DNA of 64,000 nucleotides from an uncultured Pelagibacteraceae bacterium (lineage in GTDB: Bacteria; Pseudomonadota; Alphaproteobacteria; Pelagibacterales; Pelagibacteraceae), in assembly GCA_902598315.1 (NCBI GenBank), contig CACKBP010000003.1:1-64000 (forward strand), in the 5' to 3' direction. The notes under the pieces were generated by a model that saw only the letters and a program-made list of their open reading frames with translations, did no database searches and had not been told where the DNA came from. Made by a program: the position numbers and the translations under genes. Positions 54,493 to 63,194 of this stretch are shown here, piece by piece. Numbering within the stretch: the first letter of the stretch is position 1; every line of letters starts with the position of its first letter.

Positions 54493-55430
54493 TTATTGTA
54501 TATATTTCTAATTATTTTGTTAATCTTTTTACTTTTGTGCAATGCAAAAGTTGTCACCTCAAATTCATTTCCAAGGTCCTTCACTCCCTTAGTTAAATCA
54601 CCATCTGTTACACCAGTTGCACAAAATATAACATCTCCTTTAACCATATCTTCGATATTATATTTTTTTTTAAAATCAGTAACACCAAGTTTTTTTGCTC
54701 TAATTTTTTCTTCTTCATTTAGAACTAAACGACCTTGTATTTGACCGCCAAAACAAGATAGTGCTGATGCTGCTAAAACCCCTTCTGGACCTCCACCTGT
54801 GCTATAGTATATATCATTTTTTGGTCTTTCTCCAATTACACTCAAAACACCAGCTATATCACCATCTGTTATGTAATTTATTGTTACCCCTAGTTTATTC
54901 ATTACTTCAACAATTTTATCGTGTCTTGGCCTTTTCATTACACATGCATTTATCTCTGAAATTTTTTTATTTTTTGCTTCAGCTAGTATTCGAATATTTT
55001 TTTCTACTCCATTATCAATATCTAATAAATTTTTTGGTAAATCAGATCCAATTGCTATTTTTTCCATGTAAGTATCAGGAGCAGATAATAATTCACCTTT
55101 TTTTGCAACTGCAATCACAGAGAAAGCGTTTGGTTGATTATTTGCTGTGAATTTTGTTCCTTCTAACGGGTCCACTGCTATATCAAATTTAGGTCCATTT
55201 AGTGTACCTAATCTTTCGCCAATGTATAACATAGGAGCTTCGTCCATCTCCCCTTCCCCAATAACAATTGTTCCTTCCATATTAATTTTATTTAACTCTC
55301 TTCTCATTGGATCAACAGCACCTTTATCAGCAGCAATTTTATCATTTTTACCTATAAATTTTGAAGCTCCTATTGCTGCCTTTTCGGTCGCTTTAATAAA
55401 TAAATTCAAAAATTTTTGATCTATTGACAT
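54489..55430 (-). CDS. glpX: Fructose-1,6-bisphosphatase class II
   Basis: Gluconeogenic phosphatase (GlpX type), Li-sensitive phosphatase fold. IGEGEMDEAPMLYIGE near residue 57 and AVDPLEGTKFTA near 85 carry the metal-binding acidic residues. TGGGPEGVLAASALSCFGG near 215 and FCATGVTDGDLTKGV near 270 are typical. At 313 aa the length is normal. The hom-glpX-recJ order is common in alphaproteobacteria. It follows hom with no gap and overlaps recJ by 4 nt. Confidence 0.95.
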   Translation of the reverse strand: MSIDQKFLNLFIKATEKAAIGASKFIGKNDKIAADKGAVDPMRRELNKINMEGTIVIGEGEMDEAPMLYIGERLGTLNGPKFDIAVDPLEGTKFTANNQPNAFSVIAVAKKGELLSAPDTYMEKIAIGSDLPKNLLDIDNGVEKNIRILAEAKNKKISEINACVMKRPRHDKIVEVMNKLGVTINYITDGDIAGVLSVIGERPKNDIYYSTGGGPEGVLAASALSCFGGQIQGRLVLNEEEKIRAKKLGVTDFKKKYNIEDMVKGDVIFCATGVTDGDLTKGVKDLGNEFEVTTFALHKSKKINKIIRNIYNK

Positions 55431-56717
55431 TTATTCGTCATCTATTCTTATCAATTTAGATCTTTTTTTAACATAAGATCTTTTATCAATAGTCTGAATA
55501 ATTCTATTTAATGATTTATCTTTTGAAGGATGAGTTACGATTATAATTGATGACGAGCTCTTATTTTTATTTGGGTCTTGAACTAATCTTTTTATAGAAA
55601 CTTTATTTCTTGAAAAAATTTGAGTAATATTTGACAAAACACCAGGTTTATCAGTAACATTAAATCTAAAGTACGCAGAAAATAAACGCTCTGATATATC
55701 TTTAAAATTTAAATTTTTTCTTTCTTTGTTTGATATTGAAAAAGGAAATTTAATGTTTCCTCTTAAAATTGATGAGATATCAGAAATTAATGCAGAAGTT
55801 GTTGCTGAAGGTCCCGCTCCCTCACCTTGTATTATACTTTGACCAACCGGATTTCCATCCACAATAACGGCATTCAAAACGCCATCAATACTTCCTACAT
55901 AAGAGCTGTCTTTAATTAATGTAGGGTGAACTCTTTGATAAATATTTTTTCCTATAAGTTCTGCATAACCGAGTAACTTAATTTTATAACCAAGCCTTTT
56001 AGCATAATTTATATCTTCCTTATCTATATCTTTAATTCCCTCAACGTGGATATTTTTATTTAAAAATGAATTAAAACAGAGGGACGACAAGATTTTTAAT
56101 TTTGCTGCTACATCCTCTCCATTCAGATCCGCTGTAGGATTTGACTCTGCATATCCTAATTTTTGAGCATTTTGTAAAACTTCTTTAAAAGATCTATTTT
56201 CTTTATCCATTGAAGAAAGTATATAATTTGAAGTACCATTAAATATTCCAAACACTTTACTAATTTTGTTGGCTATCAAACCTTCCTTTAAAGATCTTAT
56301 AATTGGTACTCCACCGCAAACTGACGCCTCGAATTCCAAATTCACTTTATTTATTTCAGCAATTTTTGATAATTGATCGCCATATTTAGCAATTAAAGCT
56401 TTGTTTGCAGTTACGACATGTTTTTTATTTTTTAACGCATTAAAAACTAGTTTTTTAGCCGGTCCTTCAGATCCACCAATAAGTTCGATTATTAAATCTA
56501 CGTTTTTATTTTTTGTAGCTGATAAATAATTATCAAGCCATTGATTTTTATTTATCTTTATACTTCTCTTTCGATTCTTATTTTTTGCAGAAACATATAA
56601 AATATTAGGAATGCAATTATTTTTTTTTGATAAAATCTTTTTATTTTTATTAAGATACTTATATAAATAACTGCCTATATTTCCTAAACCTATTATTGCA
56701 ATATTTAACTTCTTCAT
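55431..56717 (-). CDS. hom: Homoserine dehydrogenase
   Basis: Reduces aspartate semialdehyde to homoserine for threonine and methionine synthesis. The Rossmann motif is IAIIGLGNIGSYLYKYL near residue 5, with LIIELIGGSEGPAKKLV and HVVTANKALIAKYG near 100. FEASVCGGVPIIRSLKEGL and GIFNGTSNYILSSM contain substrate-binding residues. A C-terminal ACT domain (NVTDKPGVLSNITQIFSRNKVSI near residue 350) suggests feedback control. At 428 aa it is full length. Confidence 0.96.
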   Translation of the reverse strand: MKKLNIAIIGLGNIGSYLYKYLNKNKKILSKKNNCIPNILYVSAKNKNRKRSIKINKNQWLDNYLSATKNKNVDLIIELIGGSEGPAKKLVFNALKNKKHVVTANKALIAKYGDQLSKIAEINKVNLEFEASVCGGVPIIRSLKEGLIANKISKVFGIFNGTSNYILSSMDKENRSFKEVLQNAQKLGYAESNPTADLNGEDVAAKLKILSSLCFNSFLNKNIHVEGIKDIDKEDINYAKRLGYKIKLLGYAELIGKNIYQRVHPTLIKDSSYVGSIDGVLNAVIVDGNPVGQSIIQGEGAGPSATTSALISDISSILRGNIKFPFSISNKERKNLNFKDISERLFSAYFRFNVTDKPGVLSNITQIFSRNKVSIKRLVQDPNKNKSSSSIIIVTHPSKDKSLNRIIQTIDKRSYVKKRSKLIRIDDE

Positions 56718-56719
56718 AA

Positions 56720-57289
56720 TTACATTCTATTTTCTCTTAAAGTAATATCAGGAAATTTTCTATCCTTACTTTGCTTAATCAAATATTTTGATATTTTATC
56801 AATAGTGCATTTATCAACAATAGTACAAACATCAACTATTATAGTACTATTATTTTCTAGTTTTTTTTGACTTGTTTTGTTTAAAGGATCTTTATTATTG
56901 ATAATTTTCTCTGTTTTTAAAACTTTTTGATTTTTTTTTAAATTTATTTTTGCAACATTATCGATTTTCTTTTCCTTTTTCATTGCTGATTTTATCTGTT
57001 TAATTTCGTCTTTTGAAAGTTTTTTTATTTTTTTATTTGTTTTATTTTTAGTTGAAATAAAGACTTTTTTTTGATGTGGTGAATTTTCTTTTAGGTTTAA
57101 CTCAACTAAACTAATTTCTTTTTTCTTTTTAGAGTCTAAAACTCTTATTTCTATTGATAGATTTTCCTCAAAATATTTTTTAGCTTCAGCTTTATTAACA
57201 CAGACGTGATCGCCACAAATAGTAACTGTTTGTGGTTTGCTACAATTAGCTAAAAAAATTATAAAAAAAAATACTATTATTTTATTCAT
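56720..57289 (-). CDS. Hypothetical lysine-rich lipoprotein
   Basis: 189 aa, no family recognised. The signal peptide IIVFFFIIFLANC ends in a lipobox cysteine near residue 16, so it should be lipid-anchored. A CGDHVCVN segment follows and a second Cys pair (DVCTIVDKC) lies near residue 155. The middle is rich in Lys and Asn with low complexity. It overlaps argC by 4 nt and precedes hom by 2 nt. A structural or envelope role is possible, but no function is assigned. Confidence 0.65.
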   Translation of the reverse strand: MNKIIVFFFIIFLANCSKPQTVTICGDHVCVNKAEAKKYFEENLSIEIRVLDSKKKKEISLVELNLKENSPHQKKVFISTKNKTNKKIKKLSKDEIKQIKSAMKKEKKIDNVAKINLKKNQKVLKTEKIINNKDPLNKTSQKKLENNSTIIVDVCTIVDKCTIDKISKYLIKQSKDRKFPDITLRENRM

Positions 57290-58320
57290 TTAATACCTAG
57301 TTTTTCTGAAAAGCCAAACAGTAAATTCATATTTTGAATTGCTTGACCGGAAGCACCTTTAATCAAATTATCTAATGCTGAGAAAATTATTATTTTGTTT
57401 TTTATTCTTGTTTCACAAACAGAAATCTCACATTTATTTGTATTTAAAACATTTCCTGAGCCAATGTGTGAATTAAGTTTTAAAATTTTGATAAAACTTG
57501 CATTTTTATAATATTTGACTAGTTCATTTCTAACACTTTTTGCACTTTTGTTGTTTGTGTATAAGTAAATGGAAGAGAGAATCCCTCTAAAAGTTGGAAG
57601 TAAATGTGGATTGAAAGAAAAATTAATTTTTTTTCTTATTTTTTTTTGAAACTCTTGATCAATTTCACTAATGTGTCTATGTTTTTCAATTCCATAAGCA
57701 AAAGTTGAGTCAAATAAATTTTTATGGTTAAATTTCTTTTCAAAATTCTTTCCTGCTCCAGAATATCCTGACTTTGAATCAATTGTAATATTATAAGTTT
57801 TTACCATATTTTTTAATAAAATTGGTATTAGTGCTAATTGGATCGAGGTAGGGTAACAACCAGGATTTGATATAATTCTATATTTATAAATTATTTTTTT
57901 ATTAAATTCACTTATTGAATAAATTGATTTTTTTAACAGATCTTTTGATTTGTGTTTTATTTGGTAATTTTCATAATAAATTTTTGGATTTTTTAATCTG
58001 AAATCAGCTGACAAATCTATATATTTTAAATTTTTATATTTATAATAAGTTGCTTTTAAAATCTTTTGCGCCTCACCATTAGGCAATGATAAAAATACCA
58101 AATCTAAGTTTTTCCAATTAATATCTTTAATAGAGGTTAACTTTGGTAATTTTTTTTTAATTCTATTATCAAAAGAAGAAATTTTTCTACCTAATTTTTT
58201 TGTTGCACAAAGGTACTTTATTTCTACCTTTGGATGTTTAGTTAAAAGATATACAAGCTCTAATCCCGTATATCCTGTAGCTCCAATAACAGCAGTTCTT
58301 AATTTATTTGTTTGAGGCAT
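57286..58320 (-). CDS. argC: N-acetyl-gamma-glutamyl-phosphate reductase
   Basis: Third enzyme of arginine biosynthesis, which reduces N-acetylglutamyl-phosphate with NADPH. AVIGATGYTGLELVYLLTKHP near residue 10 is the nucleotide motif. LSADFRLKNPKIYYENY near 103 and ISNPGCYPTSIQLALIPIL near 145 (catalytic Cys) are diagnostic. GYSGAGKNFEKKF and ASGQAIQNMNLLFGF complete the pattern. At 344 aa the length is normal. It follows rpsI by 42 bp, as in many alphaproteobacteria. Confidence 0.96.
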   Translation of the reverse strand: MPQTNKLRTAVIGATGYTGLELVYLLTKHPKVEIKYLCATKKLGRKISSFDNRIKKKLPKLTSIKDINWKNLDLVFLSLPNGEAQKILKATYYKYKNLKYIDLSADFRLKNPKIYYENYQIKHKSKDLLKKSIYSISEFNKKIIYKYRIISNPGCYPTSIQLALIPILLKNMVKTYNITIDSKSGYSGAGKNFEKKFNHKNLFDSTFAYGIEKHRHISEIDQEFQKKIRKKINFSFNPHLLPTFRGILSSIYLYTNNKSAKSVRNELVKYYKNASFIKILKLNSHIGSGNVLNTNKCEISVCETRIKNKIIIFSALDNLIKGASGQAIQNMNLLFGFSEKLGIK

Positions 58321-58362
58321 AATAATTTATACCATTGTCTTTATAATATTAAAATTAAATGA

Positions 58363-58791
58363 TTATCTTTTAGAAAATTGAAAGCTTCTTCTTGCTTTCC
58401 TATGTCCGTATTTTTTTCTTTCAACTACACGGGAATCTCTCGTAGTTAATTTGTCTTTTTTTAAGCTTTTCTTCAGATTTTCATCTTGAGATATTAAGGC
58501 TTTTGATATCCCCAAAATAATTGCGCCAGCTTGACCAGATAAGCCTCCACCTCGCACAGAGCATTTTACATCATAATTATTTGTAACTTGAGATATCTCT
58601 AGAGGTCTTGTTACAATTATTTGATGAACTGGTCTTTTAAAATATTCGTTCATTTTTAAACCATTGACATGAATATTTCCTGTTCCCTTTTTTACCCAAA
58701 CCTTTGCTATTGATCTTTTTCTCCTTCCAGTAGCATATTTACTATCTTTAAAGTCTAATTTTGTTTTTTTTATTATCGGTGTGTTTTCCAT
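58363..58791 (-). CDS. rpsI: 30S ribosomal protein S9
   Basis: Decoding-site protein whose C-terminal tail reaches the P-site tRNA. YATGRRKRSIAKVWVKKGTG near residue 18 and VRGGGLSGQAGAIILGISKAL near 80 are universal S9 signatures. The terminus is RRSFQFSKR, the conserved FSKR tail. An N-terminal extension of about 13 residues is common in alphaproteobacteria. It overlaps rplM by 1 nt. Confidence 0.98.
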   Translation of the reverse strand: MENTPIIKKTKLDFKDSKYATGRRKRSIAKVWVKKGTGNIHVNGLKMNEYFKRPVHQIIVTRPLEISQVTNNYDVKCSVRGGGLSGQAGAIILGISKALISQDENLKKSLKKDKLTTRDSRVVERKKYGHRKARRSFQFSKR

Positions 58792-59249
58792 TAAATTACT
58801 ATATTTTGTTTATTTAATTTTTCAAAATTTATGATCTTTGGTTTTTGCATTTCATGAGGGTGTTTATCTCCTTGATAAATCTTTAATTTTGTCAATTGTT
58901 TTTTTGCTAAAGGGCCGCCCGGTAACATTCTTTTTACTGCGAGTTTTAGAATTTCTTGAGATTTATTTCTACTAGTTAAAGAGAGCGGAGTTGTAAACTT
59001 AATTCCGCCAGGATGTCCTGTGTGCTTAAAATATTTTTTTTCTTTAAATTTTTTTCCTGTAAATTTAATTTTTTCAATATTTGTTACCACTACAAAATCT
59101 CCGTTATCAATATGAGGATTAAATTGAGGTTTATTTTTTCCTCTTAGAATTTTTGATATAAAAGCAGCTAACCTGCCTACCGAAGCATTTTGAGCGTTAA
59201 TTAAATACCAATCTTTTTTTATTTCTTTTTTTTTAATAAACGGTGTCAT
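58791..59249 (-). CDS. rplM: 50S ribosomal protein L13
   Basis: Early-assembly large-subunit protein. The sequence WYLINAQNASVGRLAAFISKILRGKNK near residue 15 and AVKRMLPGGPLAKKQLTKLKIYQGDKHPH near 112 are diagnostic. The track extends to 59270, but ATG 59249 gives the conserved MTPFIKKKEIKKDWY start, 152 aa, and is preferred. It forms the universal rplM-rpsI pair. Confidence 0.98.
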   Translation of the reverse strand: MTPFIKKKEIKKDWYLINAQNASVGRLAAFISKILRGKNKPQFNPHIDNGDFVVVTNIEKIKFTGKKFKEKKYFKHTGHPGGIKFTTPLSLTSRNKSQEILKLAVKRMLPGGPLAKKQLTKLKIYQGDKHPHEMQKPKIINFEKLNKQNIVI

Positions 59250-59291
59250 AAATATGGGCGATAAATACAAAGAATAATCTTTAAAGTCAAT

Positions 59292-60317
59292 TTAATTTAT
59301 GTTGTAATAGTATAGAGTTAGACTGCTAAATACTAATAAGACACTACTAATTTGATGAGCTGATGCTAGGAACATATTTAGTCCGCTTATTAAAGTAACT
59401 ATTCCTAAAATTATTTGCAAAAAGAGAAAAAAAATTAAAAAAAATAAAGGATTATAAAGTTTTTTATTTTTTTTTTTAAAAATTAAGATTGAAAGCAAAA
59501 AAACATAAAAAGTTATAAAATACGCTAGATTTCTATGATAAAATTGAACTAATGAATGATCATTAAAATTAAATAATTCTTTAAAATTTATTTCGTTTAG
59601 GTCATCTGGAAAAAAAGAGTTTCCCATTAATGGCCAGGTTTGATAAATTTTTCCTGCATCCAATCCTGATACAAATGCGCCAATAATTATTTGTAAAAAT
59701 AATAATAGTATTAAAAAAAGATAGGGAATGTTCTTTTTGGATATGTAAAAAAAAGAATAATAAGTGTTTTTTTTTAAATTTATTATTATCCAATAAAGTG
59801 AAGAAATTATTATTAAAGCAGTGCTTAAATGGATTGATAATCTATAATGACTTACAGTAATATCATTTACTAAACCACTTTTAACCATATACCAGCCGAT
59901 AACGCCTTGGAAAATAATTAAGATTGAAATTATCAAACAAGGAAATAAATATTTTTTTTCTATTTTTTTACTAAGATAGAATAAGATTAGAGGTACTAAA
60001 AAAAATAATCCAATTAATCTAGCTAAAATTCTGTGAAAGTATTCCCAATAAAAAATGATTTTAAATTCTTCTAAGCTCATGTTAAAGTTCAATAATTTAT
60101 ATTGAGGTATTTCTTTATACATCGAGAAATAAAAGTCCCAGGACGATTCATTTAATGGAGGCAATATACCTTTAAACAATTCCCATTCAGTAATTGAGAG
60201 GCCTGAATTAGTTAATCTGGTTAATCCACCAACAATTATTATAAAAAAAACTAAAATTAAAGACGTTGAAAGCCAGTAAGTAAATAAATCTTTAATTTTT
60301 TTAACGTGTTTAAACAT
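59292..60317 (-). CDS. ctaA: Heme A synthase (CtaA/COX15)
   Basis: Oxidises heme O to heme A for aa3-type cytochrome oxidase. Eight membrane helices are predicted in 341 aa from ATG 60317 (the track adds 11 residues). GGLTRLTNSGLSITEWELFKGILPP near residue 30 is the COX15 signature. The heme-ligand histidines appear in EYFHRILARLIG, TVSHYRLSIHLSTALI, VQFYHRNLAYFI and ASAHQISSVLL. It is divergent from the chorismate mutase-like gene. Confidence 0.95.
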   Translation of the reverse strand: MFKHVKKIKDLFTYWLSTSLILVFFIIIVGGLTRLTNSGLSITEWELFKGILPPLNESSWDFYFSMYKEIPQYKLLNFNMSLEEFKIIFYWEYFHRILARLIGLFFLVPLILFYLSKKIEKKYLFPCLIISILIIFQGVIGWYMVKSGLVNDITVSHYRLSIHLSTALIIISSLYWIIINLKKNTYYSFFYISKKNIPYLFLILLLFLQIIIGAFVSGLDAGKIYQTWPLMGNSFFPDDLNEINFKELFNFNDHSLVQFYHRNLAYFITFYVFLLSILIFKKKNKKLYNPLFFLIFFLFLQIILGIVTLISGLNMFLASAHQISSVLLVFSSLTLYYYNIN

Positions 60318-60368
60318 TAGATTTAATATATATATAATTTTAACAATCAAAAATTAAAATATGTCGCT

Positions 60369-60650
60369 ATGGTCAATAAAAACATATTAAGCATTAGGCA
60401 AAAACTTGACAAATTAGATAATAATTTTCTTAAGTTATTAAAAAGAAGAACCTTGTTAGTTGATCAAGTTTTAAAAAATAAGAAATTTAAAAAAGACATC
60501 ATAGACAAAAAAAGAATACGCGTAATATTAAAAAATATTTTGATGAAATCTAAGAAATACAATATTGATCCAAGAATAACTAACAAGATTTGGAAATCAA
60601 TGATTCGAGCTTACATTGATTATGAGTTTAGAAATTTTAAAAATAGGTAA
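60369..60650 (+). CDS. Chorismate mutase-like protein (AroQ fold), diverged
   Basis: 93 aa, all-helical. The pattern IRQKLDKLDNNFLKLLKRRTLLVDQVLKNK matches helix 1 of AroQ chorismate mutases, with Arg near residues 10 and 27 at substrate-binding positions. Around DIIDKKRIRVIL the catalytic Glu of the usual DxxRE is replaced by Lys. The usual C-terminal Gln/Glu region reads MIRAYIDYEF. It may still convert chorismate to prephenate, or it may have a changed role. No other aromatic-pathway gene is nearby. Confidence 0.75.
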   Translation: MVNKNILSIRQKLDKLDNNFLKLLKRRTLLVDQVLKNKKFKKDIIDKKRIRVILKNILMKSKKYNIDPRITNKIWKSMIRAYIDYEFRNFKNR

Positions 60651-60651
60651 A

Positions 60652-60843
60652 TTATTTACTGTGTGGTGGTAATTTTTTTTCAACAAAAAATTCGTGCTTT
60701 CTTGTATTAGGATTATATTTTTTTAACTTAAGTTTCTCTTTTGCCTTTTCTCCTTTTGTTGGTTTTTTTGCATAATAAATAATTTTGCTATCTGGGTTAC
60801 TTTCAGGAACCATTCTTACTTTAATATGTGTTTTTTTTGCCAT
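60652..60843 (-). CDS. rpmG: 50S ribosomal protein L33
   Basis: 63 aa. AKKTHIKVRMVPESNPDSKIIYYAKKPTKGEKAKEKLKLKKYNPNTRKHEFFVEKKL follows the L33 consensus, including the LxLKKYxPxxRKH motif. It is the cysteine-free form that does not bind zinc, which is common among proteobacteria. It is slightly longer than usual (about 55 aa) because of a short insertion. It overlaps the MerR-family gene by 23 nt. Confidence 0.92.
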   Translation of the reverse strand: MAKKTHIKVRMVPESNPDSKIIYYAKKPTKGEKAKEKLKLKKYNPNTRKHEFFVEKKLPPHSK

Positions 60844-61207
60844 TATTTTTGAATTTTTTAATTTTATCTAATAATTTTAAGCTTTTATTTTTCAGCCTTT
60901 CTTTGTAATAGTCAGCTTTTAAACTATGTGAATTATAATCGTCAAGTTTATTTATGTTAGAATTTAAAACATTTTTAACGCCAAGAGTAGTTAGACCCTT
61001 ATTTTTTATTAAAAAATGAATTAATCTTACTATCTCGACTTGGTCAGATGAATAATATCTACGATTATTTATTTTTTTTGGTTTGATTTGCTTAAATTCT
61101 TTTTCCCAATATCTTATTACATAATTCAGTGGTTTTTTTTTAACAGGGTCTACAAGGTTAATTAATTTTGATAATTCTCCAATAGTTATTAATTTTTTAT
61201 TACTCAT
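60821..61207 (-). CDS. MerR-family transcriptional regulator
   Basis: 128 aa. The N-terminal winged helix-turn-helix TIGELSKLINLV is followed by PLNYVIRYWEKEFKQIKPKKINNRRYYSSDQVEIVRLIHFLIK, the MerR signature variant found next to ihfA in alphaproteobacteria. No effector-binding cysteines or large C-terminal domain are present. Target genes are unknown. It overlaps ihfA by 4 nt and rpmG by 23 nt. Confidence 0.9.
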   Translation of the reverse strand: MSNKKLITIGELSKLINLVDPVKKKPLNYVIRYWEKEFKQIKPKKINNRRYYSSDQVEIVRLIHFLIKNKGLTTLGVKNVLNSNINKLDDYNSHSLKADYYKERLKNKSLKLLDKIKKFKNNGKKNTY

Positions 61208-61491
61208 TCGTTTAAAGAATTTAATAATTTTTTTGAGGCAATAAAACTAATAGATTTTCTTTTTGATATTTTGAAAGATTTACGAGTTTTAGGATTTCTG
61301 CCAACTCTCTCACTTTTATTAATTATTTTAAATGTGCCAATATTTTTTAATATTAGATTATTTTTTTTAATACTTTTGCTAAGTATCATTATTAAATCAT
61401 TTATCAACTTTCTTGAATAACTTACAGGTAAGCCAAGTTTACTGCTTAAATTTTTAGAAATTTCAATTTTCTCAAGATTATTTCTGTTCAC
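61204..61491 (-). CDS. ihfA: Integration host factor alpha-like HU-family protein
   Basis: 95 aa, HU/IHF fold. The DNA-bending protein has helix LPVSYSRKLINDLIMILSKSI and the arm motif GTFKIINKSERVGRNPKTRKSFKISKRKSISFIASKKL, matching the family's G-[RK]-NPxT consensus. IhfA is preferred over HU by gene order (plsX-[fabH]-ihfA-merR), though sequence alone could not decide. It overlaps plsX by 14 nt. Confidence 0.85.
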   Translation of the reverse strand: MNRNNLEKIEISKNLSSKLGLPVSYSRKLINDLIMILSKSIKKNNLILKNIGTFKIINKSERVGRNPKTRKSFKISKRKSISFIASKKLLNSLNE

Positions 61492-62515
61492 TCTTTAAGT
61501 GGCTCAAGTTGCTTTTTATTTGTTTCATTAAATCACCTTTTACAATTTTATAACACAATTCGATAGAATGGTAAAAACCTAATGCATCTGTGCCTCCATG
61601 ACTTTTTACCACCGGGCCATTTAATCCAAGAAATATTGCTCCATTATATTTTCTTGGATCTAAACGATCTTTGAACTTTTTTAAAGAAAAATAGGAAAAA
61701 ATTAGTGATATCTTTGAAAAAATGTTTTGAGTCAAAGATTGTCTCAGATTATCAGTTATGAATTTAGCTGTACCCTCTGCTGTTTTAAGAGCTACATTTC
61801 CTGTAAAACCATCTGTAACAATTACATTACTATCGCCGTTCATTATTTGATTGCCTTCAATATATCCATTGAATATGAAGTTATTTTCATTACTCAAGTT
61901 ATTAAGCTTTTTATATGCGCTTTTTAATATTTCAGTTCCTTTAATTTCTTCTGAGCCTATATTTAAAAGTGCAACAAATGCTTTGTTGTCATAAAGTGAC
62001 TTATATAAAGCAGAACCTAATTCAGCAAAATCTACTAAATTTTGTTCGTTACACTCTATATTAGCTCCTAAGTCTAAAACAACATTCATACCCTTTTTAT
62101 TTGGCCATAAACCAGCAAGAGCAGGCTTATTAACATCATTCATCATTTTTAAAATCATTCTTGATATAACCAAAAGAACTCCTGTGTTGCCCGCAGATAA
62201 ACTAATATCCGACTCTCTATCTAATTGAGATTTAATGGAATTCCACATACTTGTATTTTTAGAATTTTTGATTGCGGTCAAAGGTGTTTCTTCATCAGAT
62301 ATAACAGAGTCTGAATGAAAAATTTTTATATTAGAAAGATCAGCATTTTCTTTTATTAATTCATTTTTAATTTTTTCTTTATCACCGAATAAATTTAATG
62401 TGAAATCATTATGATTGTTATATTTTTTTAAAAATAAACATGCTCCTTTTATGGTTTTGTGTGGTGCGTTTTCACCACCCATTGCATCAATTGCAATAGT
62501 TATTTTTTTAGTCAT
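61478..62515 (-). CDS. plsX: Phosphate acyltransferase PlsX
   Basis: Makes acyl-phosphate from acyl-ACP for phospholipid synthesis (with PlsY). The start ITIAIDAMGGENAPHKTIKGA is diagnostic. SAGNTGVLLVISRMIL near residue 105, ALAGLWPNKKGMNVVLDLGANIEC near 133, and VTDGFTGNVALKTAEGTAKFI near 235 also match. At 345 aa the length is normal. fabH, which usually follows plsX in this order, is missing: plsX runs straight into ihfA. Confidence 0.96.
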   Translation of the reverse strand: MTKKITIAIDAMGGENAPHKTIKGACLFLKKYNNHNDFTLNLFGDKEKIKNELIKENADLSNIKIFHSDSVISDEETPLTAIKNSKNTSMWNSIKSQLDRESDISLSAGNTGVLLVISRMILKMMNDVNKPALAGLWPNKKGMNVVLDLGANIECNEQNLVDFAELGSALYKSLYDNKAFVALLNIGSEEIKGTEILKSAYKKLNNLSNENNFIFNGYIEGNQIMNGDSNVIVTDGFTGNVALKTAEGTAKFITDNLRQSLTQNIFSKISLIFSYFSLKKFKDRLDPRKYNGAIFLGLNGPVVKSHGGTDALGFYHSIELCYKIVKGDLMKQIKSNLSHLKSEQK

Positions 62516-62524
62516 TTTAATTTA

Positions 62525-62698
62525 TTAAATATCTAGGATCTTCTTTCCGTTATAATATCCGGATTTAAGATCTATGTGATGAGACAATTTATATTCACCA
62601 CTCTTTTTATCCTCGACAATATTAACAGAGGAAATCTTATGATGAGATCTTCTCATTTTTTTTTTTGAATAAGAGGTTTTTCTTTTAGGTACAGCCAT
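62525..62698 (-). CDS. rpmF: 50S ribosomal protein L32
   Basis: 57 aa from ATG 62698 (the track adds MII). [22 protein letters not shown] is the universal L32 opening, and [20 protein letters not shown] the C-terminal part. It is the zinc-free form without cysteines, as in many alphaproteobacteria. It lies between plsX (9-nt gap) and the Cbp3-like gene (14-nt overlap), where DUF177 often sits. Confidence 0.95.
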   Translation of the reverse strand: MAVPKRKTSYSKKKMRRSHHKISSVNIVEDKKSGEYKLSHHIDLKSGYYNGKKILDI

Positions 62699-63194
62699 AA
62701 TTATCAAATTTTAATGCATCTCTTATCATATTATCAAGAGATAATTCAAAACAAAAATTATAAAAATTAGTAAAATATCTTTCAAAATCATTGAATTTGG
62801 CATTTTTTTGATCATTAAATTCTTTGAAATACTTAAATATTATTTTTTCATTTACTTCGAAGCCTTTTTTTTCATTTTTATTAATTTTTAGTAAAATATC
62901 ATATAATAACTTATTTAAATCTTTCATTTTTTTATTTACTGATACATCTCCAAATCCCAATTCTCTTAAATTGTTTTCTATATTGAAAAAAAGTGAGTCA
63001 TATGATTTTTGATCGAATTTTTTTCCTTTTTTTTTAAAAATAATCATCATAATTGAAAAATGGATAAACATTAAATAAACCCTGGACTCAAAATTATCCT
63101 TAAATTTTAAATCTTTATAGAAGAAAATGTTTCTAGATAAACTAAGTAAAGTATTATACAAAGTAGATGTATGCTTATTCGTATTAAAAATCAT
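62685..63194 (-). CDS. Ubiquinol-cytochrome c chaperone (Cbp3) family protein
   Basis: 169 aa. It resembles the bacterial relatives of mitochondrial Cbp3, which assists cytochrome bc1 assembly: [58 protein letters not shown] matches the family's central core. Position next to bamE and upstream of rpmF-plsX is the standard alphaproteobacterial context. The start (63194) overlaps the divergent bamE start by 24 nt. Confidence 0.85.
   Translation of the reverse strand: MIFNTNKHTSTLYNTLLSLSRNIFFYKDLKFKDNFESRVYLMFIHFSIMMIIFKKKGKKFDQKSYDSLFFNIENNLRELGFGDVSVNKKMKDLNKLLYDILLKINKNEKKGFEVNEKIIFKYFKEFNDQKNAKFNDFERYFTNFYNFCFELSLDNMIRDALKFDNYGCT

Noticed and set aside
54761-55150. 129-aa plus-strand ORF opposite glpX
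   Set aside because: Antisense shadow of a full-length, well-conserved enzyme.
60652-60843. Cysteine-free L33 (and L32 at 62525) as further zinc-loss findings
   Set aside because: Zinc-free forms of both proteins are widespread in proteobacteria, so they are not unusual.
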